This document shows, piece by piece, positions 22,873 through 32,302 of a stretch of DNA of 64,000 bases (its first letter is position 1; every line of letters begins with the position of its first letter). The stretch covers positions 4,509,501 through 4,573,500 of the forward strand of contig OX352322.1 of NCBI GenBank assembly GCA_947090765.1, read 5' to 3'. Below the pieces are notes generated by a model. That model saw nothing but the letters and a program-made list of their open reading frames with translations. It did no database searches and was not told the DNA's origin. Made by a program: the position numbers and the translations under genes. This stretch comes from Pseudomonas sp. MM223. GTDB lineage: Bacteria; Pseudomonadota; Gammaproteobacteria; Pseudomonadales; Pseudomonadaceae.

Positions 22873-24147
22873 ATGGCCGACTTGTCTATCGTATTTGCCG
22901 GCATCAAGGCACCCAACCCATTCTGGCTGGCCTCCGCACCGCCAACCGACAAGGCCTACAACGTGGTCCGCGCCTTCGAGGCCGGCTGGGGCGGCGTGGT
23001 GTGGAAAACCTTGGGCGAGGACCCGGCGGCGGTCAACGTGTCGTCGCGCTATTCGGCGCACTACGGCGCCAACCGCCTGGTGCAGGGCATCAACAACATC
23101 GAGCTGATCACCGACCGGTCGCTGGAAATCAACCTGCGCGAAATCACCCAGGTGAAGAAGGACTGGCCCGACCGTGCCTTGATCGTGTCGCTGATGGTGC
23201 CGTGCGTGGAAGACTCGTGGAAGTTCATCCTGCCTCTGGTGGAGGCCACCGGGGCTGATGGCATCGAGCTGAACTTCGGCTGCCCGCACGGCATGCCGGA
23301 GCGCGGCATGGGCGCAGCGGTCGGCCAGGTGCCGGAATATGTGGAAATGGTCACCCGCTGGTGCAAGACCTACTGTTCACTGCCGGTGATCGTGAAGCTC
23401 ACGCCGAACATCACCGATATCCGCCAGTCGGCCCGCGCCGCCCACCGTGGCGGGGCCGATGCGGTGTCGTTGATAAACACCATCAACTCCATCACCAGCG
23501 TCGACCTGGACCGCATGGTGGCCCACCCCATCGTGGGTGACCAAAGCACCCATGGCGGTTACTGCGGTTCGGCAGTGAAGCCGATTGCCCTGAACATGGT
23601 GGCGGAAATTGCCCGCGACCCGGAAACGCGCGGTTTGCCGATTTGCGGTATTGGCGGCATCGGCAACTGGCGTGATGCAGCGGAATTCATGGCCTTGGGC
23701 AGTGGCGCCGTGCAGGTGTGCACAGCGGCGATGCTGCACGGGTTCCGCATTGTCGAGGACATGAAAGACGGCCTCGCACGCTGGATGGACCAGCATGGGC
23801 ATCACACTGTCGAGGCGTTCCGCGGGCAGGCGGTGGGGCATACCACCGACTGGAAGTACCTGGACATCAACTATAAATCGGTGGCGCATATCAACCAGGA
23901 GGCGTGCATCGGCTGTGGGCGTTGCCACATTGCCTGTGAGGACACCTCGCACCAGGCCATCGCCAGCACACTGAAGGCTGACGGGACGCATGCCTACAGC
24001 GTGATTGAAGAAGAATGCGTGGGCTGCAACCTGTGCCAGATCACTTGCCCGGTTGAAAACTGCATCGAGATGGAGGCGCAGGATACCGGCAAACCGTACC
24101 TGAACTGGACACAGGACCCGCGTAACCCTTACCGCGAGGCCAGCTGA
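22873..24147 (+). CDS. pydA: NAD-dependent dihydropyrimidine dehydrogenase, catalytic subunit PreA/PydA
   Basis: A 424-residue FMN TIM-barrel fused to a C-terminal ferredoxin domain. The barrel carries LNFGCPHGMPERGMG and INTINSITSVDLD. Two [4Fe-4S] motifs are at Cys345, 348, 351, 355 (CIGCGRCHIAC) and Cys382, 385, 388, 392 (CVGCNLCQITC). It reduces uracil/thymine to the dihydro form, the first step of the pathway, with pydX as partner. It starts with no gap after pydX. Confidence 0.95.
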   Translation: MADLSIVFAGIKAPNPFWLASAPPTDKAYNVVRAFEAGWGGVVWKTLGEDPAAVNVSSRYSAHYGANRLVQGINNIELITDRSLEINLREITQVKKDWPDRALIVSLMVPCVEDSWKFILPLVEATGADGIELNFGCPHGMPERGMGAAVGQVPEYVEMVTRWCKTYCSLPVIVKLTPNITDIRQSARAAHRGGADAVSLINTINSITSVDLDRMVAHPIVGDQSTHGGYCGSAVKPIALNMVAEIARDPETRGLPICGIGGIGNWRDAAEFMALGSGAVQVCTAAMLHGFRIVEDMKDGLARWMDQHGHHTVEAFRGQAVGHTTDWKYLDINYKSVAHINQEACIGCGRCHIACEDTSHQAIASTLKADGTHAYSVIEEECVGCNLCQITCPVENCIEMEAQDTGKPYLNWTQDPRNPYREAS

Positions 24148-24180
24148 GGAGATCACTGCCTGAACCAGCAACGCGATCGG

Positions 24181-24295
24181 TGTAGGAGCGGCCTTGTGCC
24201 GCGATGGGGCGCGAAGCGGCCCCGGGGTTTCAGCTTCGCCGCCGAAATTGCCGGGGCCGCTTCGCGCCCCATCGCGGCACAAGGCCGCTCCTACA
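24181..24295. repeat. long REP hairpin (TGTAGGAGCGGCC type), 45-bp perfect arms
   Basis: 24181-24225 is the exact complement of 24251-24295, with a 25-base loop that is itself partly self-complementary. It lies between the convergent pydA and the TetR gene and probably serves as a two-way terminator. Confidence 0.9.
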
Positions 24296-24323
24296 ATGGA
24301 CCGCGTCAAGCTGGAACCTCGGT

Positions 24324-24944
24324 TCAAGGCTCCAGCCCGATCCCCCGCAAAATCACACTGGTCACCGTCTGCACCGCACTCTCGAACGCCATGTCCGACA
24401 ACATCTCACCGCCATTGAGCAGTTCAACCTGGTAACCAAAGTCGGCGTAATGCTGGGTCGAGGCCCAGATCATGTACAGCAACGCCGACGGCTCTACCGG
24501 CAGGATGCGCCCCTCTTCCACCCAACGGCGGATCTTGGCTTCCTTCATCTTGGCCCAGGGCACCAGGCTTTCGTCCAGGTTCACCCCCAGCACCGGCGCC
24601 CCGTGCAGCATCTCTTCGGCCCAGATTTTCGAGCCCAGCGGCCGCGAGCGCGAATGGCCCATCTTCGCCCTGATGTAGCTGGTCAGCACCACGCGCGGGT
24701 CGTCGAAGTTCTCGAAGCAAAGCGCGTCCTGCTTCCACACATCCAGCAGGTCCTGCAGCACCGCGCGGAACAGTTCGTCCTTGGTGCTGAAGTAGTAATG
24801 CAAGTTGGAGCGCGGCAATTCGGCCTGCTCGGCGATGTCCCCCATGGAGGTAGCGCCGTAGCCTTTTTCAGCGAACACCTTTTCCGCCGCCTGCAAGATT
24901 TTCTGGATATTGCGCCGGCGGATTTCGATCTTGTGGTTGGCCAT
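24324..24944 (-). CDS. TetR-family regulator, RutR-like (probable pyrimidine-responsive repressor)
   Basis: A 206-residue TetR protein. The N-terminal helix-turn-helix is visible as KGYGATSMGDIAEQAELPRS. The C-terminal domain carries LLYMIWASTQHYADFGYQVE, which is nearly the same as the corresponding stretch of E. coli RutR, a uracil/thymine-sensing regulator, as I recall it. Next to a pyd cluster this makes a pyrimidine-responsive regulator of pydB/permease the natural hypothesis. The start ATG (24944) overlaps the stop of the upstream VOC gene by one base (TGATG), so the two are one transcript. The in-frame extension to 24962 lies inside the VOC gene. Confidence 0.88.
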   Translation of the reverse strand: MANHKIEIRRRNIQKILQAAEKVFAEKGYGATSMGDIAEQAELPRSNLHYYFSTKDELFRAVLQDLLDVWKQDALCFENFDDPRVVLTSYIRAKMGHSRSRPLGSKIWAEEMLHGAPVLGVNLDESLVPWAKMKEAKIRRWVEEGRILPVEPSALLYMIWASTQHYADFGYQVELLNGGEMLSDMAFESAVQTVTSVILRGIGLEP

Positions 24945-25300
24945 CAGGCTTGCGCCGTCCACACTGCCAGCTCATAACCGTCCGGGTCGATGAAATGGAA
25001 ACGCCGCCCACCGGGGAAGGCAAAGGTTGCCCGGCTGATTTTTGCCCCGGCCGCCTCGACCCGCTGCTGCGTGGTGTCGAGGTCGTCGGCGTACAGAATG
25101 ACCAGCGGCCCACCCGGGCGCACCGGCTCGCCGGTGGTGAAGCCACCGGTCAGCCGGCCATCACTGAACTCGGTATAGGCAGGCCCGTAATCGGTGAATG
25201 CCCAGCCGAACACGCTGCCGTAGAAGGCTTTGCTCCTTGCGATGTCGCTGACATTGAACTCGATGTTGTCGATCTGCCGGTCAGTACCGCGAATGCCCAT
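24944..25300 (-). CDS. VOC-family (glyoxalase/bleomycin-resistance fold) protein
   Basis: A 118-residue single VOC module: IDNIEFNVSDIARSKAFYGS (first beta-alpha-beta), then FHFIDPDGYELAVW at the C-terminus with the metal-ligand Glu. Members include lyases, dioxygenases and binding proteins; the substrate cannot be read from sequence. It is the first gene of a two-gene operon with the RutR-like TetR regulator (TGATG overlap). Confidence 0.85.
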   Translation of the reverse strand: MGIRGTDRQIDNIEFNVSDIARSKAFYGSVFGWAFTDYGPAYTEFSDGRLTGGFTTGEPVRPGGPLVILYADDLDTTQQRVEAAGAKISRATFAFPGGRRFHFIDPDGYELAVWTAQA

Positions 25301-25360
25301 GTGTGCTCCGTGCCTAAGGGTGTTTGGCCTAGTCTACTCCGGTCGTTTCACACTTTTATA

Positions 25361-25648
25361 TCAGGCGGCCTGAAACAACCGGGTAATCACGGGCTGATGA
25401 CGATGGCGCGCCTGCCAGATATCGTAATCAGCCTGAATGGCCAACCATAGGCGGGCGGTGCTGATACCCGCCATCTCCAGGCGTACCGCCAGGTCCGGAG
25501 ACATTGCCGCGCGGCCATGCAGTACCCGCGAAAGCGCTTCACGGGAAAACCCAAGGTGCGACGCGAAGGCTTTTACCGTCAAGCCAAGCGCTGGCAGAAC
25601 ATCTTCGCGCAAGGTTTCGCCAGGATGTGGCGGATTGTGCAAAGGCAT
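25361..25648 (-). CDS. higA: HigA-family antitoxin (XRE helix-turn-helix)
   Basis: A 95-residue protein with the HigA architecture: HPGETLREDVLPALGLTVKA leads into the XRE helix-turn-helix LGFSREALSRVLHGRAAMSP, followed by LAVRLEMAGISTARLWLAIQ. HigA proteins bind the toxin HigB and repress their own promoter through palindromic operators. The gene is intact, and a ribosome site (AAAGGAGAGC) precedes its ATG. The toxin gene just upstream appears truncated, so this may now be a solitary antitoxin/regulator. Two palindromes at 25807 and 25841 are its likely targets. Confidence 0.87.
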   Translation of the reverse strand: MPLHNPPHPGETLREDVLPALGLTVKAFASHLGFSREALSRVLHGRAAMSPDLAVRLEMAGISTARLWLAIQADYDIWQARHRHQPVITRLFQAA

Positions 25649-25663
25649 GAACAGCTCTCCTTT

Positions 25664-25801
25664 TCAATGGTAATCAAGGTAATCGAGCAGTTCGACATCC
25701 GAACCCACGAAAGGAAAGATCAGCCTCCAGTTACCGGACACGCTGACTGACCAAAAGTCCGAATGATCATCGATAGCTCGCCGCGTCCATTTGGGAGACG
25801 A
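25664..25801 (-). pseudogene. higB: HigB/RelE-type toxin remnant (C-terminal third)
   Basis: The last 31 codons, DFWSVSVSGNWRLIFPFVGS through ELLDYLDYH, match the C-terminal half of HigB mRNA interferases, which are normally about 92 residues. Upstream of this the reading frame remains open to 25909 but has no resemblance to HigB, and it crosses the two palindromic operators and a -10-like hexamer, so it is unlikely to be translated. Between the operators and the conserved part there is no ATG, GTG or TTG in frame before the GTG inside SVSGNW. The simplest reading is a deletion that joined the promoter region to the middle of the toxin gene. The 5' boundary given is approximate. Confidence 0.65.
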
Positions 25802-25806
25802 GCCAA

Positions 25807-25827
25807 GTGTGACCCCTCGCGTCACAC
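25807..25827. promoter_or_regulatory. palindromic operator O1 of the hig locus
   Basis: GTGTGAC-N7-GTCACAC, a perfect 7-bp inverted repeat. It shares the core TGTGAC-N7-GTCACA with the second site 36 bases away, which is the pattern expected of a dimeric HigA autorepressor. Confidence 0.65.
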
Positions 25828-25837
25828 GAAGCAAAGT

Positions 25838-25865
25838 ATCATATGTGACTCCATGCGTCACATAT
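25838..25865. promoter_or_regulatory. palindromic operator O2 and probable -10 of the hig promoter
   Basis: ATATGTGAC-N7-GTCACATAT (25841-25865) is a perfect 9-bp inverted repeat. Overlapping it, on the minus strand, TATGAT (25843-25838) fits a -10 box for transcription toward the hig genes, so a bound repressor would block the polymerase. Confidence 0.6.
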
Positions 25866-25886
25866 TGGTTGCGATCAGATGCGTGT

Positions 25887-27683
25887 CTACCCACACCTCG
25901 CCCGGTCACGCACCGGGCACTGTGCGCGATGCAGGTTCAGTGCGGTGTTGATGATGCCGATATGGCTGAACGCCTGGGGAAAGTTGCCGAGCATGCGCTG
26001 GCCGGCCGGGTCGTATTGTTCGGCCAGCAGGCCGAGGTCGTTGGTCAGGCTTGTCAGGTGCTGGTACAGCTTTTCGGCTTCAGCCTGGCGCCCCAGCAAA
26101 ACATAAACGTCAGCCAGCCAGAACGAACACACCAGGAAGGTGCCCTCCCCCGGCGTCAGGCCGTCGCTGCAACTGTCACTGTCGTAGCGCATCAGCAGGC
26201 CGTTCTTCAAAAGGCGCTGTTCGATCTGTTCCAGCGTGCGCAAGAAGCGTGGGTCATCTGCCGGCAGGAATCCGGTCAGGGCGACTTGCAGCAGGCTGGC
26301 GTCCATTTCGGTCGAGCCGTAGGCCTGGACGAAAAACCGGCCGCTGGGGTCCAGGCCGTGCGCGCACACCTCGCGGTGGATCTCGTCAGCCACCTGGCGG
26401 TAATGGTGCCCCCGCTCGCGGCCTTCTTCAGTGGTGTCGGCCAGCCCCGCGGCACGGTCGAAGGCCACCCAGGCCATGACCTTGGAGTGCACGAACTGCT
26501 GCCGGCCGCCGCGCACTTCCCAGATGCCTTCGTCCGGCTCGCGCCAGATGCGTTCGACATAAGGCAGGATCAGGCGGGAGATGGCCGCGCTGCGCGGGTG
26601 GCGGGGCAAGCCGCCCTTGATTGCCTGGGTCATGGCATCGGCCAGTTCGCCATAGATGTCCAGCTGCATCTGCTGCGACGCTGCATTGCCCACCCGCACG
26701 GGTTGCGAATGCTCGTAACCGGCCAGCCACGGCAAGGTGTATTCCTGCAAATCCCGTTCACCGGCCAGGCCGTACATGATCTGCATCTGTTCGGGGTTGC
26801 CGGCCACCGAACGCAGCAGCCATTCACGCCAGGCCTGGGCTTCGTCGAAGTAGCCGAGGTTCATGAAGGCAAGCAGCGTCATGGTGGCGTCGCGCAGCCA
26901 GCAGAAGCGGTAATCCCAGTTGCGCTCCCCTCCCACACGTTCGGGCAACGAAGTGGTGACGGCGGCGACGATGCCGCCAGTGGGGGCGTAGGTCATGGCC
27001 TTGAGGGTGAGCAGCGAGCGGCGCACCAGAGCGGTGTATGGCCCTACCTGCGGGCAGCGGGCAGCGAAGGCCTGCCATTGCTCGACGGTTTGGGCAAAGG
27101 CCTGGTCGATATCGCAATCGGGCTGCACCGGCAGGTGCGAGGGCTGGTGACGCAGGCTGAAGACTTGACGCTCGCCCGTACCGACGCGAAAGCGCGCAAC
27201 GGTATGGTGATCGAGGGCATGCGGGGGCACGGTGCTGCACAGAATCAGCCGGTCAGGGCCGGCGACGGCGCTAAGGGTCAGTGGGGCAAGGCGCTCCACC
27301 CAAGGCACACTGCGGCCGTAGTCGAAGCGCATGACCAGGTCCATTTCGAAATTGGTTTCACCGCTGAGCCCCTCGACTATCCGCACCACCGAATTGACTT
27401 CGCCCAGCGGCATGAAGTCGAGCACCCGGGCACGGCCGGTAGCAGTGACCCAGGTGGTTTCCAGTACCAGGGTGTCGTCCAGGTATTGCCGGCTACAGTG
27501 CTCGACCGGGTCGCAGGGGGCCACGCGCCAGCGGCCGTTTTCTTCGTTGCCCAGCAGTGCGGCGAATACGGCGGGGGCATCGAAACGGGGCAGGCACAGC
27601 CAGTCGAGCGAGCCGTCGCGGCTGACCAGGGCGGCGCTGCGGCAGTTGCCCAACAGGGCGTAGTCTTCGATATGGGCGGGCAT
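25887..27683 (-). CDS. GH15 glucoamylase/trehalase-like glycoside hydrolase
   Basis: A 598-residue cytoplasmic protein of the GH15-related family. The N-terminal beta-sandwich region (MPAHIEDYALLGNCRSAALV, then GSLDWLCLPRFDAPAVF) precedes the (alpha/alpha)6 barrel, which starts with GGERNWDYRFCWLRDATMTL, a signature of the family. No signal peptide is seen. Possible substrates are trehalose, isomaltose or short alpha-glucans; a link to the glucan/trehalose island 8 kb away is plausible but not shown. The ATG at 27683 has AGGAGACTTA before it. The gene follows zwf on the same strand across a 144-base gap with a REP doublet. Its stop is about 20 bases from the hig operator. Confidence 0.85.
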   Translation of the reverse strand: MPAHIEDYALLGNCRSAALVSRDGSLDWLCLPRFDAPAVFAALLGNEENGRWRVAPCDPVEHCSRQYLDDTLVLETTWVTATGRARVLDFMPLGEVNSVVRIVEGLSGETNFEMDLVMRFDYGRSVPWVERLAPLTLSAVAGPDRLILCSTVPPHALDHHTVARFRVGTGERQVFSLRHQPSHLPVQPDCDIDQAFAQTVEQWQAFAARCPQVGPYTALVRRSLLTLKAMTYAPTGGIVAAVTTSLPERVGGERNWDYRFCWLRDATMTLLAFMNLGYFDEAQAWREWLLRSVAGNPEQMQIMYGLAGERDLQEYTLPWLAGYEHSQPVRVGNAASQQMQLDIYGELADAMTQAIKGGLPRHPRSAAISRLILPYVERIWREPDEGIWEVRGGRQQFVHSKVMAWVAFDRAAGLADTTEEGRERGHHYRQVADEIHREVCAHGLDPSGRFFVQAYGSTEMDASLLQVALTGFLPADDPRFLRTLEQIEQRLLKNGLLMRYDSDSCSDGLTPGEGTFLVCSFWLADVYVLLGRQAEAEKLYQHLTSLTNDLGLLAEQYDPAGQRMLGNFPQAFSHIGIINTALNLHRAQCPVRDRARCG

Positions 27684-27703
27684 TAAGTCTCCTTGATGTG
27701 ATC

Positions 27704-27815
27704 GCCTGTGCCGGCCCTTTCGCGGGTGAACCCGCTCCCACAGGTATCGCATCGGGCCTGAGGGAAGTGGTATCCCTGTGGGAGCGGCTTTAGCCGCGAA
27801 AGGGCCGGCACAGGC
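27704..27815. repeat. REP doublet (TTCGCGGG type)
   Basis: Inverted arms beginning GCCTGTGCCGGCCCTTTCGC and ending with the exact complement, about 30 bases apart, between zwf and the GH15 gene. Confidence 0.87.
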
Positions 27816-27827
27816 TTTACAAAAGTC

Positions 27828-29328
27828 TCATCCCAACCGGTGCCACTCGCGCTTGTCCCGCACCAGCAATTCATTGCCAGCCTCAGGCCCGTCTTCGCCA
27901 GCCGGGTACTCATGCACCTCGCCGTCCTGGGCCCAGGCATCGAGAAACGGCTGCACCGCTCGCCAGCCGTTCTCGATGTTGTCGGCCCGCTGGAACAGGG
28001 TTTGGTCACCGGTCAGGCAGTCGTAGATCAGCGTCTCGTAGCCGGTCGCCGGGGTCATCTTGAAGAAGTCCTTGTAGGCAAAGCCCAGCTCCACATTCTC
28101 CATCACCAGTTCCGGCCCGGGCCGTTTGGCTTGCAGGTCGAACCACATGCCTTCGTTGGGCTGGATCTGGATTTTCAGGTAGTTGGGCTTGGGCCGCTCC
28201 AGTTCCGACTCGCGGAACTGCGCATACGGCGCTGGCTTGAAGCAGATGGCGATTTCGGTGTCGCGCACGCTCATGCGCTTGCCGGTGCGCAAATAGAACG
28301 GCACGCCGGCCCAACGCCAGTTGTCGATCATCACCTTCAGCGCCACGTAGGTTTCGGTCTGGCTGTCAGGCGCGACGTTGGCCTCCTGTCGGTAACCGGG
28401 CAGCTGCTTGCGCCCCTGTTTGCCAACACTGTACTGGCCGCGCACCGAGTTTTTCAGGGCCATCTTCGCCGACCATGGGCGGATAGCGCCGACCACCTTG
28501 GCCTTTTCGCCGCGCACCGCGTCGGCGCCGAACGCGGCCGGCGGCTCCATGGCCACCATCGCCAGCAACTGGAACAGGTGGTTGGGGACCATGTCGCGCA
28601 GGGCACCGGTGCTGTCGTAGAACGCACCACGGGTTTCGACGCCGACCGTTTCCGCAGCGGTGATCTGCACGTGGTCGATGTAGTGGTTGTTCCAGAACGA
28701 TTCGAACAGGCCGTTGGAGAAGCGGCTGACCAGGATGTTCTGCACCGTCTCTTTGCCCAGGTAATGGTCGATGCGATAGATCTGCCGCTCGCCCATCACC
28801 TTCAGCAGGCAAGCGTTGAGCGCTTCGGCGCTGGCCAGGTCGGTGCCGAACGGCTTTTCGACCACTACACGGCGAAAGCCGCCGGCAGACTCGTCGAGCA
28901 AGCCGGCCTGGCCCAGCCGCTGCGCCACCTCGGGGAAGAAGCGCGGCGAGGTGGCCAGGTAGAAGATGGCGTTGCCGTGGCTGGTTTTATCAATGCGCCT
29001 GGCAAGGGCCTGGTAAGTGGCCGGGTCGAGGAAATCGCCCGTCTGGTAGTCCAGGCGCTTGGCCAGGCGTGCCCAGAGCTTTTCGTCCAGGCACTTGGCG
29101 CTGCCCTCGCCGCCTTTGTCCCGTTCGACCATGAACGCATGCAGGCGCTCTGCAAATTCCTCGGCGCTGGCCGGGTTGTGGTCGACGCCAACGATGCGCA
29201 GGTTGCGGTCCAGCAAACCGTCGCGGCTGAGGTTGTACAGTGCCGGCATCAGCAGGCGCTTGACCAGGTCGCCATTGGCGCCAAACAGGAACAGGGTGCA
29301 AGGGGGGCGGCTGGAATGGTCTGTTTAG

Positions 29329-29332
<4 letters not shown>
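27828..29332 (-). pseudogene. zwf: glucose-6-phosphate 1-dehydrogenase, frameshifted near the N-terminus
   Basis: The protein from residue about 29 to the end is intact. It holds RIDHYLGKETVQNIL (substrate site with the catalytic His) and the usual C-terminal AWAQDGEVHEYPAGEDGP. The natural start is the ATG at 29332, which overlaps the gnd TGA (ATGA) and gives [11 protein letters not shown] run of six G on the + strand (29302-29307) is one short, so the frame is lost before the NADP-binding motif LFLFGANGDLVKRLLMPALY. Adding one base restores a 501-residue enzyme of normal size. As read, only a product from the internal ATG at 29249 (473 residues) is possible, and it would lack the nucleotide-binding loop. 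A homopolymer sequencing error is the leading alternative. Zwf feeds the Entner-Doudoroff and pentose phosphate routes. Confidence 0.87.
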
Positions 29333-30312
<980 letters not shown>

Positions 30313-30516
30313 GAGCCAATGCTCCCCTTTCGAAATGGATGGCGACACAGTCCAGCTTTTCAGATTAGTCCAGCATGCCGCCCAAGGGTTCAGCGACGAA
30401 CGGCAGGACCACGATAAACAAAAAAGTTCCCACGGACTGCGAAAGAATTCAGAATGCGCCCCGCGTGAAGCGTCTACGCTTTGACTTGTCACCAGCCAAA
30501 ACCGCGAGGTGTGCTT

Positions 30517-30684
30517 ATGGGTACCTTGATGCCTGCAACCCCAACCCAGACCCTCTATGTCTCCGTGCGCCGTGATGAGCTGCGTAAATTGAAGGACGAA
30601 CGTGACCAGTTGCGCCAACAGGTCGCCCAGTTGAACCTGCTGCTGGCGCAGGCGCGTACCGACGGCAAGGCCGTCAACCTCTGA
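30517..30684 (+). CDS. small coiled-coil protein of unknown function
   Basis: A 55-residue protein. After an N-terminal [17 protein letters not shown] the rest is one amphipathic helix, [20 protein letters not shown] continuing QLNLLLAQ, with heptad-spaced Leu/Val, so a short coiled coil is likely. GAGGT is a ribosome site seven bases before the ATG. It is transcribed away from gnd and followed by a small hairpin. I do not recognise a family; a role in binding a partner protein is only a guess. Confidence 0.6.
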   Translation: MGTLMPATPTQTLYVSVRRDELRKLKDERDQLRQQVAQLNLLLAQARTDGKAVNL

Positions 30685-30700
30685 TTCTTCCCTTCCTTCA

Positions 30701-30721
30701 GTGGGAGCTTCAGGCTCCCAC
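30701..30721. terminator. short hairpin after the coiled-coil gene
   Basis: GTGGGAGC-TTCAG-GCTCCCAC is a perfect 8-bp stem with a 5-base loop, 17 bases after the stop. There is no T run. It also resembles the inner part of a REP arm, so it could be a REP remnant. Confidence 0.45.
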
Positions 30722-30749
30722 ACAGTCAGTCCCTGGTATAAAAAGTTTG

Positions 30750-30768
30750 AATTGGGAACCATTCGCGT
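30750..30768. promoter_or_regulatory. possible degenerate Fur box upstream of the ECF sigma gene
   Basis: On the minus strand the segment reads CGCGAATGGTTCCCAATTC, which loosely resembles pseudomonad Fur sites (NAT(A/T)AT triplet pattern). The match to the 19-bp consensus is only about half. It is noted because iron-uptake sigma genes are usually Fur-controlled and because of its position 47-65 bases before the ATG. Confidence 0.25.
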
Positions 30769-30814
30769 TTATGGTGCGCGTTTTTATCCCACAACCTTGC
30801 TCCAGGGGCGCTGC

Positions 30815-31324
30815 ATGGCCACGCATGACACGGATGCAATCATTCCGCTCGAGGTGCTTTACCACACCGAGCGCAATTGGCTGCTCGCCTGGCTGAGGCG
30901 TTCCCTGGGCTGCTCCCAGCAAGCGGCTGACCTGGCCCAAGACACCTTCGTAAGGCTGCTGGCCCGTAACCAGCCCATCAGCGCCCAAGCGCCCCGCGCC
31001 CTGCTGGCGCGTATCGCTCGAGGCCTGATGGTGGACCATTGGCGGCGCGACGCTCTGCAGCGCGCCTACCTGCAGACCTTGGCGCTACTGCCTGAAGCCA
31101 ACTACCCCTCGCCAGAGGTCCGCCTTGAGGCGTTGCAGTGCCTGGAGCGCATCGCGCAGTTGCTCGATGGCCTCAAGCCCGCCGTACGCGAAGCCTTTCT
31201 GCTGTACCAGCTCAGCGGCCTGACCCACACCCAGGTTGCCGAGCAGCTCGGCGTTTCCAGCCGGACCGTCGAGCGTCATGTGGCCCATGCGTTGCTGCAC
31301 TGCTACCGGGTGTGTTTCGAGTGA
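30815..31324 (+). CDS. ECF sigma factor, FecI/iron-starvation type
   Basis: A 169-residue sigma-70-family ECF protein. Region 2 covers the first half (WLLAWLRRSLGCSQQAADLA then QDTFVRLLARN), and region 4 is the C-terminal helix-turn-helix LSGLTHTQVAEQLGVSSRTV. In this class the sigma is held by the FecR-like anti-sigma and freed when the TonB receptor binds its siderophore. The next gene's GTG overlaps the stop (GTGA). The ATG at 30815 gives the usual length. Confidence 0.92.
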   Translation: MATHDTDAIIPLEVLYHTERNWLLAWLRRSLGCSQQAADLAQDTFVRLLARNQPISAQAPRALLARIARGLMVDHWRRDALQRAYLQTLALLPEANYPSPEVRLEALQCLERIAQLLDGLKPAVREAFLLYQLSGLTHTQVAEQLGVSSRTVERHVAHALLHCYRVCFE

Positions 31325-32250
31325 GCACTCTGACCGAGCGCCTACCCGACAACATCGTGCGCACGGCCATCGAATGGCACATGCGCCTGCGCGCCAACCC
31401 GGGCAACGCCGAGCTGTTCAGCCAATGCCAAGCATGGCGCCTGCGCGACACCCGGCATGAGCTGGCCTGGCAACGCATGCAGCAGATCAACGGGCATTTC
31501 CACAACAGCCAACTGCCCGAGGCCACCCATACCGCCGCCCTGCTGCGCCAGGCCGACGTCAACCTCAACCGCCGCCGCACCCTGAAGCTGCTGGGTTTGG
31601 GGCTCGCTGCTGGCAGCGCCAGCGTATTGATCGGCACTGCGCCGCCAGCCTGGCGCAGCGATTTTGCCACCCGCGTTGGCGAACGCCGGCCATTGCTGGT
31701 CGATGGTGATCTGCAATTGCAATTGAACACCGACAGCGCCATGGACGTACAAGGCCGGGAAATAAGCCTGCGCAGCGGCGAACTGCTGGTGGACGGCGCC
31801 CGCTGGCGTGTGCGATGCACGCATGGCGTTTGTGAGGCAGGCCAGGCCCGGGCAGTGCTGCGAGAGCGAGAGGGCTACAGCGAGCTGCATGTGGAAAGCG
31901 GTGAAGTACTGGTCCGTGGCAGTGCAGGCACGCAGCGCGTTATGGCCGGCAATGGCCTGGCACTGTACCCCCAGCGGCTGACAGCACTGGCCAGCACTGC
32001 GCTCGACCCGTTTGCATGGGCGCGTGGCCTGCTGATCGTCAACGACATGCGTCTGGACGCGTTCCTGGCCGAAGCAGGGCGCTACCGCCGTGGCTGGGTA
32101 CAATGCGACCCGCAGGTCGCCGACCTGCGCCTGTCCGGAGTATTCCGCCTGGACGAACCGGCCACGTTGCTGGGCAACATTACCCACCTGCTGCCCGTGC
32201 GGATTGAAGAGCGCACCCGCTGGTGGGTACGCGTGGTCGCCCAGGCATGA
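31321..32250 (+). CDS. FecR-family anti-sigma / sigma regulator
   Basis: A 309-residue protein with FecR layout. A cytoplasmic N-terminal domain (ERLPDNIVRTAIEWHMRLRA, then TRHELAWQRMQQINGHF) is followed by a single membrane segment near residues 86-106 (LKLLGLGLAAGSASVLIGTA), then a periplasmic FecR domain with ERRPLLVDGDLQLQLNTDSA. It relays the signal from the receptor's N-terminal domain to the sigma factor. The GTG start at 31321 overlaps the sigma stop by four bases. Confidence 0.9.
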   Translation: MSTLTERLPDNIVRTAIEWHMRLRANPGNAELFSQCQAWRLRDTRHELAWQRMQQINGHFHNSQLPEATHTAALLRQADVNLNRRRTLKLLGLGLAAGSASVLIGTAPPAWRSDFATRVGERRPLLVDGDLQLQLNTDSAMDVQGREISLRSGELLVDGARWRVRCTHGVCEAGQARAVLREREGYSELHVESGEVLVRGSAGTQRVMAGNGLALYPQRLTALASTALDPFAWARGLLIVNDMRLDAFLAEAGRYRRGWVQCDPQVADLRLSGVFRLDEPATLLGNITHLLPVRIEERTRWWVRVVAQA

Positions 32251-32302
32251 AAAAGTTGTCGGACTTTTCCGCGTCATTCGGTTTGGGGTGATCACTCCCC
32301 GA

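Noticed and set aside
25760..25909. The N-terminal 50 codons of the open frame around HigB as real coding sequence
   Set aside because: They cross two perfect operator palindromes and a -10-like box and have no resemblance to HigB.
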